From NCBI GenBank assembly GCA_947378235.1, contig CANCJE010000008.1, forward strand, positions 1-42,610: a stretch of DNA of 42,610 nt, read 5' to 3'. The stretch comes from Caulobacteraceae bacterium. Its GTDB lineage: Bacteria > Pseudomonadota > Alphaproteobacteria > Caulobacterales > Caulobacteraceae. Below the pieces are notes generated by a model. It had not been told where the DNA came from and ran no database searches. It worked only from the letters and a program-made list of their open reading frames with translations. The position numbers and the translations under genes were made by a program. Of this stretch, positions 1-8,007 are shown piece by piece (within the stretch, counting starts at the first letter, position 1; each line of letters opens with the position of its first letter).

Positions 1-4
1 AGTT

Positions 5-88
5 TGGTGCCCCCGGTCAGACTCGAACTGACACACCTTTCAGTACTCGATTTTGAGTCGAGCGCGTCTACCATTCCACCACGGGGGC
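5..88 (-). tRNA. tRNA-Leu (anticodon CAA)
   Basis: Read on the minus strand this folds as a leucine tRNA. The acceptor arms are GCCCCCG (88 to 82) and CGGGGGC, followed by an encoded ACCA tail (down to 5). The anticodon stem CTCGA/TCGAG encloses the 7-base loop CTCAAAA, giving anticodon CAA, which reads UUG. A long variable arm precedes the T arm with GTTCGAGTC, as expected for class II tRNA-Leu. The CCA end is genomically encoded. About 95 bases separate it from the downstream hydrolase gene end at 184. Confidence 0.95.
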
Positions 89-183
89 GACCGAGGAGGC
101 GAGCCTTGCAGGCTGCGGTCACCTTCTAGCAATGCCCACCGGCCTGAACAAGTCCCTTGGTCAGGGATTGTGACCCGAACAGA

Positions 184-1203
184 TCAGCCCGGCTCGACCG
201 TCTGTTCAATGGCACCAAACAGGCTATGGCGTTTGGCATCCCTCATCTCGATACGGACGACATCGCCATATTTCAAAAAGGGCGTCGTGGCCTGTCCATC
301 GGTCAAGGTCTCGACCGTTCGCACCTCGGCCAGACAGGCATAGCCAACGCCGCCAGCCTTGAGGGTCTTGGCTGGGGCACCCGACGCCTCGCGGTTTGAT
401 ACGGTGCCAGAGCCGATGATGGTTCCGGCCCCCAAGGCGCGGGTCTTGGCCGCGTGGGCGATCAGGGTGCCAAAGTCAAAGGTCATGTCGACCCCCGCAT
501 CGGGCTCTCCCAGAGGCTGGCCATTGACCGCCACCTCAAGCGCCCCGTGCAGCTTACCCTCCGACCAGGCCGCACCCAGCCCATCGGGCGTCACGGCGAC
601 CGGCGAAAAGGCACTGGCGGGCTTGGAGTGGAAGAAGCCAAAGCCCTTGGCCAGTTCACCCGGCATCAGGTTTCGCAGGCTGACATCATTGGCCAGCATG
701 ACCAGGCGCACGGCCGCGAGGGCCTGATCTCGCCCCGCCCCCATTGGCACATCACCGGTAATGACCGCGATCTCGCCTTCGAGGTCACAGCCATAGGCCT
801 CGTCCGCCAAGGGGATCGGATCGCGCGGACCCAGAAAGCCGTCGGAGCCGCCTTGGTACATGAGGGGATCGGTCCAAAAGCTGGCGGGCAGGTCTGCGCC
901 CGCCGCCTGACGCAGCAGGGCGACATGGTTCACATAGGCCGATCCATCGGCCCACTGAAAGGCGCGCGGCAAGGGGCTGGCGGCCTCATGTTCATGGAAG
1001 CGCTCGCGGGGCAGACCGCCGGTCTCCAGACTGTGGGCCAGCGCCCGCAACATCGGTTCACAACGGTCCCAATCGTCGAGCGCGGCCTGCAGGGTCGGCG
1101 CAACCTCATCGGCTAGGACATACCAAGCCAAGTCATTGGAGACGACGACCAGACGGCCATCTCGACCAACGGCAGAACCGGATTTGAGCGATGCGAGCTT
1201 CAT
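184..1203 (-). CDS. fumarylacetoacetate hydrolase family protein
   Basis: A 339-residue FAH-fold enzyme. The family hydrolyses or decarboxylates acyl-pyruvate-like substrates with a divalent metal; the best-known member cleaves fumarylacetoacetate in tyrosine breakdown. The acidic metal-ligand pattern is visible as DLEGE (E142, E144) followed by ANDVSLRN (D173), then a conserved GFGFFHSKPASAFSP stretch near residues 187-201. It starts with ATG at 1203 and faces away from the DedA-type gene across a 169-base gap that contains two palindromes. No other tyrosine-degradation gene (hmgA, hppD, maiA) is next to it, so the substrate is inferred only at family level. Confidence 0.88.
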   Translation of the reverse strand: MKLASLKSGSAVGRDGRLVVVSNDLAWYVLADEVAPTLQAALDDWDRCEPMLRALAHSLETGGLPRERFHEHEAASPLPRAFQWADGSAYVNHVALLRQAAGADLPASFWTDPLMYQGGSDGFLGPRDPIPLADEAYGCDLEGEIAVITGDVPMGAGRDQALAAVRLVMLANDVSLRNLMPGELAKGFGFFHSKPASAFSPVAVTPDGLGAAWSEGKLHGALEVAVNGQPLGEPDAGVDMTFDFGTLIAHAAKTRALGAGTIIGSGTVSNREASGAPAKTLKAGGVGYACLAEVRTVETLTDGQATTPFLKYGDVVRIEMRDAKRHSLFGAIEQTVEPG

Positions 1204-1300
1204 GGCATGTCTTCCCTATGGGGCCTCGTGGGCGTGGCCTTGATGGCTTAAGGAATGTGGACACGAATTTTCCGGTTCCACCAGCGACTTTAAAGTCCCA

Positions 1301-1333
1301 CCCTGCGGCGCAGGGGCACAAGACAGGCCTGTC
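1301..1333. promoter_or_regulatory. two palindromes in the divergent promoter region
   Basis: The gap 1204-1372 separates two diverging genes. It holds CCCTGCG-G-CGCAGGG (1301-1315, perfect 7-base arms) and, seven bases on, the perfect 12-base palindrome GACAGGCCTGTC (1322-1333). Either could be an operator for a dimeric regulator, or both could pair as RNA in a leader. No regulator gene is adjacent. Function is inferred from symmetry and position only. Confidence 0.35.
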
Positions 1334-1372
1334 AGAGTCTGGTAGCGGAAGGGCTTAAGTCTGGGAGCCTCC

Positions 1373-1951
1373 ATGCTGCACCGCCTCTATTTTCGGGTCC
1401 TATCCCTTGCTGGCCATAGGCTAGCGGGTCTTTGGCTGGCCATCATCGCCTTTGCAGAGAGCTCGTTCTTTCCCATTCCGCCCGATGTCATGCTGGCCCC
1501 AATGGTGATGGCCAAGCCGGACAAGGCCTATCACTATGCCGCGATCTGCACTGCAGCCTCTGTGGTGGGGGGGATGCTAGGCTATGCGATTGGCTTTTAT
1601 CTGGAACCGGTCGGCCATTGGATCTTAGCCCTGACCGGCCATACGGGCGGGGTGGCGCAGTTTCAGCAATGGTTCGCCAAATGGGGCATTTGGGTGATCC
1701 TGATCAAGGGCCTGACGCCCATCCCCTATAAGCTGGTGACCATCGCCTCAGGCCTTGCGGCCTTCAGCTTTCCCATGTTCATTGCCGCCTCCGTCGTCAC
1801 ACGCGGCGCAAGGTTCTTTCTGGTCGCAGGCCTGATCAAACATTTCGGACCCCAGATGCAAGAGGTGATCGAGCGCCGCATGATGCTGGTCACCAGCATC
1901 GTTCTGATCGTCCTTGTCGGCGGATTTGTCGCGGTCAAGCTGCTGGGCTAG
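1373..1951 (+). CDS. DedA/YqaA-type membrane protein (VTT domain)
   Basis: A 192-residue inner-membrane protein of the SNARE-associated/VTT (DedA) superfamily, closest in size and pattern to YqaA. The family signature ESSFFPIPPD lies at residues 29-38, and a second conserved GLTPIPYKL segment at about 113-121, followed by a small-residue helix. Several hydrophobic helices fill the rest. DedA proteins are linked to lipid-carrier flipping and envelope integrity; the substrate cannot be read from the sequence. The gene starts with ATG at 1373, and its stop overlaps by four bases the 3' end of the convergent gene ending at 1948. Confidence 0.88.
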   Translation: MLHRLYFRVLSLAGHRLAGLWLAIIAFAESSFFPIPPDVMLAPMVMAKPDKAYHYAAICTAASVVGGMLGYAIGFYLEPVGHWILALTGHTGGVAQFQQWFAKWGIWVILIKGLTPIPYKLVTIASGLAAFSFPMFIAASVVTRGARFFLVAGLIKHFGPQMQEVIERRMMLVTSIVLIVLVGGFVAVKLLG

Positions 1952-2478
1952 TCTGAAAAATAGATTTGCTTAGGCGGCGGACGAGGATCAGCGGGATTAC
2001 GATATTCAAGATCGCACCAAGGCACCCACGGTAGCATATAATTTTGAAAGTCTTTAGCGACATAGATTTTATATCGACCATTGACGGTAAATATCCGTCG
2101 AAATTTCGATTCCCTTGTCAAATCAATAAATGCCGATAGGGTTTTGATGTTCAAATCTAGCATATGTCTATATTTGAATTCAGGCCCACTGATCGTCGAT
2201 AAGTATTCTGATGGTTTCGATGCGTCCAAATAGAACGCCACCTCTTCCAACGCCCCCGTTGGCGTTTGAATACCCAATTCGCCGCCATGGGGCATAGGTA
2301 TTGTCAGGTGAACATGATCATTGGGACCGATGATCTGAGGCGTACAGGTCATCCCAAAGGATATTAAAGGCTCTTGCGACTTCGATTTCGTCTCGGCCTT
2401 AAGCGTCGGTGGCCCCGATAGAGTGATCGAGATTAGGAGCGCCAATGCGGCCATTGGGGCGAGGCTTGCCTTCAACAT
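1948..2478 (-). CDS. secreted hypothetical protein, possible periplasmic immunity protein
   Basis: I do not recognise this 176-residue protein. It begins with a lysine, a hydrophobic segment and an Ala/Ser-rich end, which looks like a Sec signal peptide of about 28 residues (cleavage near LKA|ET). The mature part is mixed alpha/beta with two cysteines (in MTCTP and PWCDL) that could form a disulfide. It starts 11 bases after the stop of the M15-like peptidase gene and is probably co-transcribed. Its base composition is clearly more AT-rich than the flanking genes, which suggests transfer. A role as the periplasmic antidote to the upstream wall enzyme is inference from order and targeting. Confidence 0.6.
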   Translation of the reverse strand: MLKASLAPMAALALLISITLSGPPTLKAETKSKSQEPLISFGMTCTPQIIGPNDHVHLTIPMPHGGELGIQTPTGALEEVAFYLDASKPSEYLSTISGPEFKYRHMLDLNIKTLSAFIDLTRESKFRRIFTVNGRYKIYVAKDFQNYMLPWVPWCDLEYRNPADPRPPPKQIYFSD

Positions 2479-2489
2479 CCTAACTGTTC

Positions 2490-3116
2490 CTAAAACTGAA
2501 TATGGACATGCTTTGGTTGTGGCTCATATGTCGCCTTTGCCCCATGCCTTCTGGCAATCAAGATAAGCTTTTCCATGTCCTGATGATTGATATATTTTGG
2601 GCTAATGTCAAATGCTCCGTCAATCATGTGTTTGGAAACATAAACATTATTATCCTTTTGGCGCTGAATTACATTTGCCATAGCTGCAATCACTTCGGTT
2701 CTGGGTTTTCTATTATTTAAATCATAAGCGTCCCTGATTTCTTTAAGCGCTTCACGATTTGTATAGTCAGACCCAGATGCTCCGCCGTGAAATTTCCAAT
2801 ACATGGCATCAGCCTGACGTTCGGCTGATCGCGTCCCACTCGACACAACCATGGTTTTTCCCGTGGATTTTTGAAAATCACGCCCGATAGCGTCAATGCG
2901 ATCATGGAGTTTTGGCGGGATCACGAGATGAGAGGTTTGGGTTTTGTAATGGCGGGGGTGTTGGCCATTTGAGCTGGCACCTGCCGAACCGCCTCCACTT
3001 TCACCCCCCTCAGAAAAGGTGAATCGACCCAAGCGATCATGGTTATGGTTGAATTTGTGCTCGACTTGGAAAAATCCGTCGGATCGGCCAAGCCCAAATG
3101 ACCTTTCTCGTCCCAT
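2490..3116 (-). CDS. M15-like D-Ala-D-Ala carboxypeptidase-type peptidase, possible effector
   Basis: A 208-residue protein with the zinc-peptidase pattern of the M15/VanY-like fold: SKHMIDGAFD (H163, D170) and a C-terminal KHVHIQF (H203, H205), preceded by a VSSGTRS segment. The family cuts D-Ala peptide bonds in peptidoglycan. Residues 18-50 hold a GRFTFSEGG motif and a Gly/Ser-rich linker, with no signal peptide, so the domain looks like a detached C-terminal toxin module. I chose ATG at 3116 because AGGAG sits nine bases upstream; a TTG at 3167 would extend it by 17 residues without an evident ribosome site. The gene is AT-richer than its surroundings and is followed 11 bases later by a signal-peptide protein. 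Confidence 0.65.
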   Translation of the reverse strand: MGRERSFGLGRSDGFFQVEHKFNHNHDRLGRFTFSEGGESGGGSAGASSNGQHPRHYKTQTSHLVIPPKLHDRIDAIGRDFQKSTGKTMVVSSGTRSAERQADAMYWKFHGGASGSDYTNREALKEIRDAYDLNNRKPRTEVIAAMANVIQRQKDNNVYVSKHMIDGAFDISPKYINHQDMEKLILIARRHGAKATYEPQPKHVHIQF

Positions 3117-3232
3117 TCGAAGATGCTCCTGTGCGTTCTGGCAACCTCCAGAATAGATCCAACCCAAACAGCGGGGATTACCCCTGCATCTGCCCCTTGG
3201 GCTCCCCGCCCGGATGAACTAGATTGGTGCCT

Positions 3233-3742
3233 ATGCGCGCTTTGATCCGTCCCCTTGCCCTTTGGCAGCCCCTCATCGTTGCCCTCGCCTCTGCGGCGTT
3301 GCTGGCCGTGGCCCATGGGTTTGAGCGGTTTGGTGGCCTCGCCCCCTGCACCCTCTGTTTGAAACAGCGCGAGGTCTATTGGGTGGCGCTGGGTCTGGGC
3401 CTTACGGGGTTTGCCCTTAGCCGTCTGAGCGGGTCAGATCGCATCCGACGTGGGGTGGCGGTCGGATTGACCATCGTCTTTGCCTACGGGGCCTATCTGG
3501 CCGCCTATCATGCCGGGGCCGAGTGGAAATGGTGGCCGGGGCCGACCACCTGTTCAGGCGCGGGAACCGGTGTCAGCGCCCAGGCCATGGCCGATCTGCT
3601 CAATGGGGCGAAGATTGCGCCGCCGCGCTGTGACGAAGCGGCCTGGGTTTGGCTGGGCCTATCCATGGCCGGGTGGAATTTTCTGGTCTATCTGGCGCTC
3701 GCGGCCTACAGCGCCGCGAGCGCCCTTTATAAGAAGGCTTAA
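3233..3742 (+). CDS. dsbB: disulfide bond formation protein B family
   Basis: A 169-residue inner-membrane protein of the DsbB family, which reoxidises DsbA and passes electrons to quinone. It has the periplasmic CTLC motif (C39, C42) and a second cysteine pair, C107 and C133, in the second loop, with four hydrophobic helices around them. I chose ATG at 3233; TTG 3224 and GTG 3227 are in frame and would add only three residues. The stop is four bases before the coq7 start, so the two are likely co-transcribed; both depend on quinone chemistry, though that link may be accidental. Confidence 0.88.
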   Translation: MRALIRPLALWQPLIVALASAALLAVAHGFERFGGLAPCTLCLKQREVYWVALGLGLTGFALSRLSGSDRIRRGVAVGLTIVFAYGAYLAAYHAGAEWKWWPGPTTCSGAGTGVSAQAMADLLNGAKIAPPRCDEAAWVWLGLSMAGWNFLVYLALAAYSAASALYKKA

Positions 3743-3746
3743 GGCC

Positions 3747-4310
3747 ATGAGCGACAAGCCCATCCCGCCCCGTCCGGGCCTTGGAGCCTCCGATGCGCGG
3801 CTCGGCGAGATCTTGCGCGTGGACCATGCTGGCGAACTCGGCGCGGTCCATATCTATCGCGGTCAGAGGGCGGTCTTTGCCAAGGCCAAGGACAAGGATC
3901 GCATTGCCGGACAGCTCGCCGAGATGGAAGGTCATGAGGCCGTGCATCTGGCCGCCTTTGATCAGCTCCTGACCCGCCATCAAGTCCGCCCAACCCTGAT
4001 GGCCCCCCTCTGGCGCGCGGCTGGCTTTGCGCTCGGAGCCGGAACCGCCCTGCTCGGCGAGAAGGCCGCCCATGCCTGCACCGCTGCGGTCGAAACGGTG
4101 ATCGAAGAACATTACGCGGCCCAGATCGCCGAGATCGCCACCGACCGCCCCGAACTGGCCGCCGAACTGAGCCGCTTTCGTGACGAGGAACTGTCCCACC
4201 GCGATCAAGCCGTGGCTGAGGGCGCGCTGGAGACTCCGGGCTATCCGCTGCTGGCCGGTCTGATCCGGGCGGGTTGCCGCGCCGCCATCAAGATCAGCGA
4301 GCGCATCTAG
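3747..4310 (+). CDS. coq7: 2-polyprenyl-3-methyl-6-methoxy-1,4-benzoquinone monooxygenase
   Basis: A 187-residue di-iron hydroxylase that performs the C-5 hydroxylation (demethoxyubiquinone to demethylubiquinone) late in ubiquinone synthesis. All ligands of the family are visible: E30 in VDHAGELGA, E64-x-x-H67 in HEAVHLAAF, E116, and E148-x-x-H151 in FRDEELSH. The hydrophobic membrane-docking stretch GFALGAGTALLGE is also present. It resembles mitochondrial COQ7 closely, as usual in Alphaproteobacteria. The start at 3747 follows dsbB by four bases. The glnE start is 38 bases after its stop. Confidence 0.95.
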   Translation: MSDKPIPPRPGLGASDARLGEILRVDHAGELGAVHIYRGQRAVFAKAKDKDRIAGQLAEMEGHEAVHLAAFDQLLTRHQVRPTLMAPLWRAAGFALGAGTALLGEKAAHACTAAVETVIEEHYAAQIAEIATDRPELAAELSRFRDEELSHRDQAVAEGALETPGYPLLAGLIRAGCRAAIKISERI

Positions 4311-4348
4311 GCCTTTCCTTTGCGGCCCTTTGCACCAAGAGTGCGCCC

Positions 4349-7264
4349 ATGAGCTTGGCAGACTTCCTTCGCCCTTGCGGCCCCGTGGTCGATACCGCCG
4401 CCGCCGAGCGGCTCTATGAGGTGCTGTCCAAGGCCGCCGAGCGTGACGGCTGGAGCGCGCGGCTCAAACAGGTCTGGCCGTCCCTAGAACCGATAGCTGG
4501 GGCCTCACCCTATCTGTCCGGATTGATGAGACGCGGGCCGGGGCAGCTTCGCCAAGCCCTTGAGGCCGAAGACCCCATCGCTGACATTTTGCGCCAAACC
4601 CAAGCAGTGGCGAACGAGACCGACCTGATCGCGGGGGCCAAGACCCTGCGCGCCCTCAAGGCCGATGCCCACCTGACCATCGCCTTGGCCGATTTGGGCG
4701 GGGTTTGGGACCTCAGCGCCGTCACCGGCAACATCACCGAATTTGCCGATCTGGCCGTCCAATCGGCCTTAGCCATGGCCGTTCGTGCCGAGGTGACCAA
4801 GGGCCGCCTAATGGCTGCGCCGAACGGGGGGACTGCAGGCCCCATACCGGGGCTATTCTGCATTGCCATGGGCAAGCACGGGGCCTTTGAGCTGAACTAT
4901 TCCAGCGATATCGACATCTCGATCTTTTACGATCCGAGCCAGATGCTGATACCGCCCGGAGGCGATGCTCAGGCTGTGGCACTGGCGGTGACACGGGCAT
5001 TGGCGCAGCTCCTGCAAGAGCGCACGTCAGAGGGCTATGTCTTTCGGGTCGATCTGCGCCTGCGTCCCGACCCCAGCTCGACCCCGCCTGCCGTGTCGGT
5101 GGCCGCAGCGCTCGACTATTACCAGACCGTCGGCCAGAACTGGGAGCGGGCGGCCTTTATCAAGGCCCGCGCCATGGCCGGGGACGTGCCGCTCGGCCAA
5201 GGCTTTCTTCAGGAGCTGTCGGGCTTTATCTGGCGCAAGAACCTCGATTTTGCCGCCATTGCTGACATCCATTCGATCAAGCGGCAGATCCACATCCACA
5301 AGGTCGATGACCGGCTAACGGCCAAGGGGGCCAATCTCAAGTTAGGACGCGGCGGCATTCGCGAGATTGAGTTCTACGTCCAGACCCAGCAACTGATCCT
5401 TGGCGGTCGCAACCCCGCCCTACGCTCGAACCGTACGCTCGATGCCCTCACCGCGCTGTGCGTCGCCGGTCAGGTGAGCGCCCAGACCGCTGCCGAGCTA
5501 CATCGCGCCTATCTGCATCTGCGCGGCTGGGAGCACCGGATCCAGATGCTGCATGACGAGCAGACCCACCGCCTGCCCGAGAGCGATGCCGACCGGCGGC
5601 GGGTCGCGGCCCTGTCCGGCGCGCCCGACCTGCGGCGGTTCGATTCTCAGGTCACGCGCCTGCTCAAGCAGGTGAACCAGCACTATGGAAAGCTGTTTCC
5701 GGACGGCGAGGACCTATCTTCGGCCTTTGGCAGTCTGGTCTTTACCGGGGTTGAGGATGACCCTGAGACCCTCGCCACCCTGGCTCGGATGGGCTTTTCC
5801 AACCCGCCTCAGGTCGCCGCGACCATCCGCTCTTGGCATCATGGCCACATCAATGCCACGCGGAGCGAGAGAGGCCGTGAGCTCTTCACCCAGCTTGCCC
5901 CGCGCCTTCTGGACGCGACCAACGCGACCGGAGCCCCGGACGCCGCCTTCCTGCGCTTTGGCGACTTCTTTTCGCGGCTGTCGTCTGGGGTTCAGCTTCA
6001 ATCGCTGCTGCTGGCTCAGCCCAAATTGCTCAAGCTCTTGGTGCAGGTCATGGCCTTCGCCCCGCGTCTGGCCAATACCTTGGCCCGCAGGCCCGCCGCG
6101 CTCGATGCCCTGCTCGACCACAGCTTTTTCGAACCCTTCAATGTCGGTGCGGAGGCGCAGGCCTTTGCCAGCATGATGGCCCGTGCCGAGGGCTTTGAAG
6201 CGGCGATGGACGCGGCCCGGGTCATGCACCGCGAACAGGCCTTCCGAATTGGCCTTCAAGTCATGAGCGGGGCGGCCGGCGCCGAAGAGGCGGGCCGCGC
6301 CTTTGCCGGATTGGCCGATATGGTCATTCGTAGCCTCGCCCCGGTGGCTCTGGCCGAAACGGTGCGGATCGGCGGGGACTTTCCCGGTCAGGTCGCCGTC
6401 GTGGCGCTGGGCAAGTGCGGCTCAGGTGAGATGACGGCGCGGTCGGACCTTGATCTGATGACGCTTTATCAGGCCGATGATCCGGCCTCCATGTCCGATA
6501 AGAAGGGTTGGGGAGCGGAAACCTTCTATGCCCGCTTCACCCAAAGGCTGGTCGCCGCCCTCTCAGCCCCCACGGGCGAGGGTGGGCTCTATGAGGTCGA
6601 TCTGCAGCTTCGCCCTTCAGGCACCGCCGGACCGGTCGCGGTCAGCCGCGCGGCCTTTGATGGCTACTATGCGGGGCAGTCAGACGGCGAGGCCGAAACC
6701 TGGGAAATCCTCGCCTTGACCCGTGCGCGGGTGGTCTGGGCCAGCAGTCCAGAATTTGCCGTGGTTGCGACCGCCGCCATTGAGACCGCCCTGCGCCGCC
6801 CGCGCGATCCCAAGCAGGCTGTGCGCGACATGCTCGATATGCGTCGCCTGATGGAACAGGAACGCCCGGCCAAGGGCGATTGGGACCTCAAGTTGGCCAA
6901 GGGGGGTCTGGTCGATATCGAGTTCATCGCGCAGCTCCTGCAGATAATCCACGCCCCCCAAGGCGGGCCGTTGGAGGTCAATACGGCCAAGGCCTTAGCG
7001 ATGGCAAAGGCTGGGGGCCTAGCCCGAGCCGATCAGATCGCGGCCCTAGAGGCGGGCTGGAAACTGCAGCAGAACCTGACCCAATTGCTCAAGGTGGCCC
7101 TCGACGATGATGCCGATCCTCTGCTCGAGCCTGCCCCCTTCCGCACGCTACTGGCCAAGGCTGCGGGGGTGCGGAACTTCAAGTCGGTTCCCGCCTATCT
7201 GGCCCTGATCCGTCAGTCGGCACGCGACGCCTTCGAACAGATTGCCAAGGACCTTCAGCGATAG
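4349..7264 (+). CDS. glnE: glutamine synthetase adenylyltransferase/deadenylyltransferase
   Basis: A 971-residue bifunctional enzyme that adds AMP to and removes it from glutamine synthetase in response to PII and glutamine. Two nucleotidyltransferase domains are evident: the N-terminal (deadenylylating) one with GKHGAFELNYSSDIDISIFY and the C-terminal (adenylylating) one with GKCGSGEMTARSDLDLMTLY, each followed by a GLVDIEF- or GGIREIEF-type segment. Length matches the family. ATG 4349 is preferred because family proteins start close to the SLADF region; an in-frame ATG at 4274 would overlap the end of coq7. No PII or glutamine synthetase gene is nearby. Confidence 0.95.
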   Translation: MSLADFLRPCGPVVDTAAAERLYEVLSKAAERDGWSARLKQVWPSLEPIAGASPYLSGLMRRGPGQLRQALEAEDPIADILRQTQAVANETDLIAGAKTLRALKADAHLTIALADLGGVWDLSAVTGNITEFADLAVQSALAMAVRAEVTKGRLMAAPNGGTAGPIPGLFCIAMGKHGAFELNYSSDIDISIFYDPSQMLIPPGGDAQAVALAVTRALAQLLQERTSEGYVFRVDLRLRPDPSSTPPAVSVAAALDYYQTVGQNWERAAFIKARAMAGDVPLGQGFLQELSGFIWRKNLDFAAIADIHSIKRQIHIHKVDDRLTAKGANLKLGRGGIREIEFYVQTQQLILGGRNPALRSNRTLDALTALCVAGQVSAQTAAELHRAYLHLRGWEHRIQMLHDEQTHRLPESDADRRRVAALSGAPDLRRFDSQVTRLLKQVNQHYGKLFPDGEDLSSAFGSLVFTGVEDDPETLATLARMGFSNPPQVAATIRSWHHGHINATRSERGRELFTQLAPRLLDATNATGAPDAAFLRFGDFFSRLSSGVQLQSLLLAQPKLLKLLVQVMAFAPRLANTLARRPAALDALLDHSFFEPFNVGAEAQAFASMMARAEGFEAAMDAARVMHREQAFRIGLQVMSGAAGAEEAGRAFAGLADMVIRSLAPVALAETVRIGGDFPGQVAVVALGKCGSGEMTARSDLDLMTLYQADDPASMSDKKGWGAETFYARFTQRLVAALSAPTGEGGLYEVDLQLRPSGTAGPVAVSRAAFDGYYAGQSDGEAETWEILALTRARVVWASSPEFAVVATAAIETALRRPRDPKQAVRDMLDMRRLMEQERPAKGDWDLKLAKGGLVDIEFIAQLLQIIHAPQGGPLEVNTAKALAMAKAGGLARADQIAALEAGWKLQQNLTQLLKVALDDDADPLLEPAPFRTLLAKAAGVRNFKSVPAYLALIRQSARDAFEQIAKDLQR

Positions 7265-7303
7265 GTCGTAAGGAGCGCCCTTTTCCATCAACGCGACGGA
7301 TTT

Positions 7304-7356
7304 CGTTTGGGCGCACGTTTGATCCTATGAACGGTCAAGACCCGTTCCCCCAAACG
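7304..7356 (+). promoter_or_regulatory. nested inverted repeats abutting the EF-hand gene ribosome site
   Basis: The leader of the EF-hand gene holds an outer inverted repeat CGTTTGGG (7304-7311)/CCCAAACG (7349-7356) and, inside it, GAACGG (7329-7334)/CCGTTC (7342-7347) with a 7-base loop. The outer arm ends on the first G of the ribosome site GGAG (7356-7359), eight bases before ATG 7368. It could be an RNA switch for translation or an operator; nothing proves either. Confidence 0.35.
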
Positions 7357-7367
7357 GAGACTTCGAA

Positions 7368-7931
7368 ATGAAAAAGTTCCTCTATGCGGCTGGCTTCAGC
7401 CTCGTCCTGAGCGGCGTTGCCTTGGCTCAGCCTGCCATGCCCCCCCATGAGGGGCCCGGCCATGATCGGATGCCTATGGAAGGCGGCATGAAGCGCCCGC
7501 CCATGCCAAATCCAGACACCAACGGCGATGGCAAGGTGACGCTTGCAGAGTTCCAGCAAAGCCATGTCGACCAGATGATGAGGCTCGACGCCAACAAGGA
7601 CGGCAAGATCACCGAGGCCGAATTTATGGCTCGCCCCAGCATGATGGGCCATGACGGTCCGCCGCCGCCACCCAGGGGCGAAGGCGAAAAGGGTAAGGAC
7701 CATCAGATGCATCGCGAGATGATGGAAAAGATGCGCGGCGAACGTCAGGGCATGATGTTCGATATGCTCGACGCCAATGATGATGGCGCCGTGACCAAGG
7801 CCGAAATTGATCGCATGACGGCCAAGCACTTCAAGCGGTTGGACAAGAACAGCGACGGTGTCCTGACCGGTGATGAATTGCCAAAGCCCCCCATGATGGG
7901 TGGTCATCACGGCGATCACGGCCCACACTAG
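7368..7931 (+). CDS. secreted EF-hand calcium-binding protein
   Basis: A 187-residue exported protein with a signal peptide (cleavage near GVALA|QP, residue 20) and four EF-hand loops, starting at D50, D74, D135 and D159. Each has the Asp/Asn positions, central Gly and terminal Glu of a calcium loop. Linkers and ends are rich in Met, His and Pro, so binding of another metal is possible. It precedes an ECF sigma factor operon in the same direction, with a hairpin in the 76-base gap. It may be a target or a sensor partner of that system; this is inference. Start is ATG 7368 with GGAG eight bases upstream. Confidence 0.85.
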   Translation: MKKFLYAAGFSLVLSGVALAQPAMPPHEGPGHDRMPMEGGMKRPPMPNPDTNGDGKVTLAEFQQSHVDQMMRLDANKDGKITEAEFMARPSMMGHDGPPPPPRGEGEKGKDHQMHREMMEKMRGERQGMMFDMLDANDDGAVTKAEIDRMTAKHFKRLDKNSDGVLTGDELPKPPMMGGHHGDHGPH

Positions 7932-7942
7932 TCCGACCTAGA

Positions 7943-7981
7943 GGCTCGCACAGACTGGCTGGGGGGCTGTCTGCGCGAGCC
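7943..7981 (+). terminator. hairpin between EF-hand gene and sigma factor gene
   Basis: GGCTCGC-a-CAGAC (7943-7955) pairs with GTCTG-c-GCGAGCC (7969-7981), a 12-pair stem with one mismatch and a 13-base G-rich loop. It follows the EF-hand stop by 11 bases. There is no T tract after it, so it may act as an mRNA 3' stabiliser or a partial terminator rather than a full one. Confidence 0.45.
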
Positions 7982-8007
7982 AATCTATCGATGCAAAGAG
8001 GCACCCA

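Noticed and set aside
454..1116. Long plus-strand open frame inside the hydrolase gene
   Set aside because: It is antisense to a well-supported family member and follows its codon periodicity; similar antisense frames occur throughout because of the high GC content.
7265..7367. ECF-type -35/-10 promoter in front of the EF-hand gene
   Set aside because: GAAC is present near 7329, but it is part of the hairpin and there is no matching -10 element at a suitable distance that I can defend.
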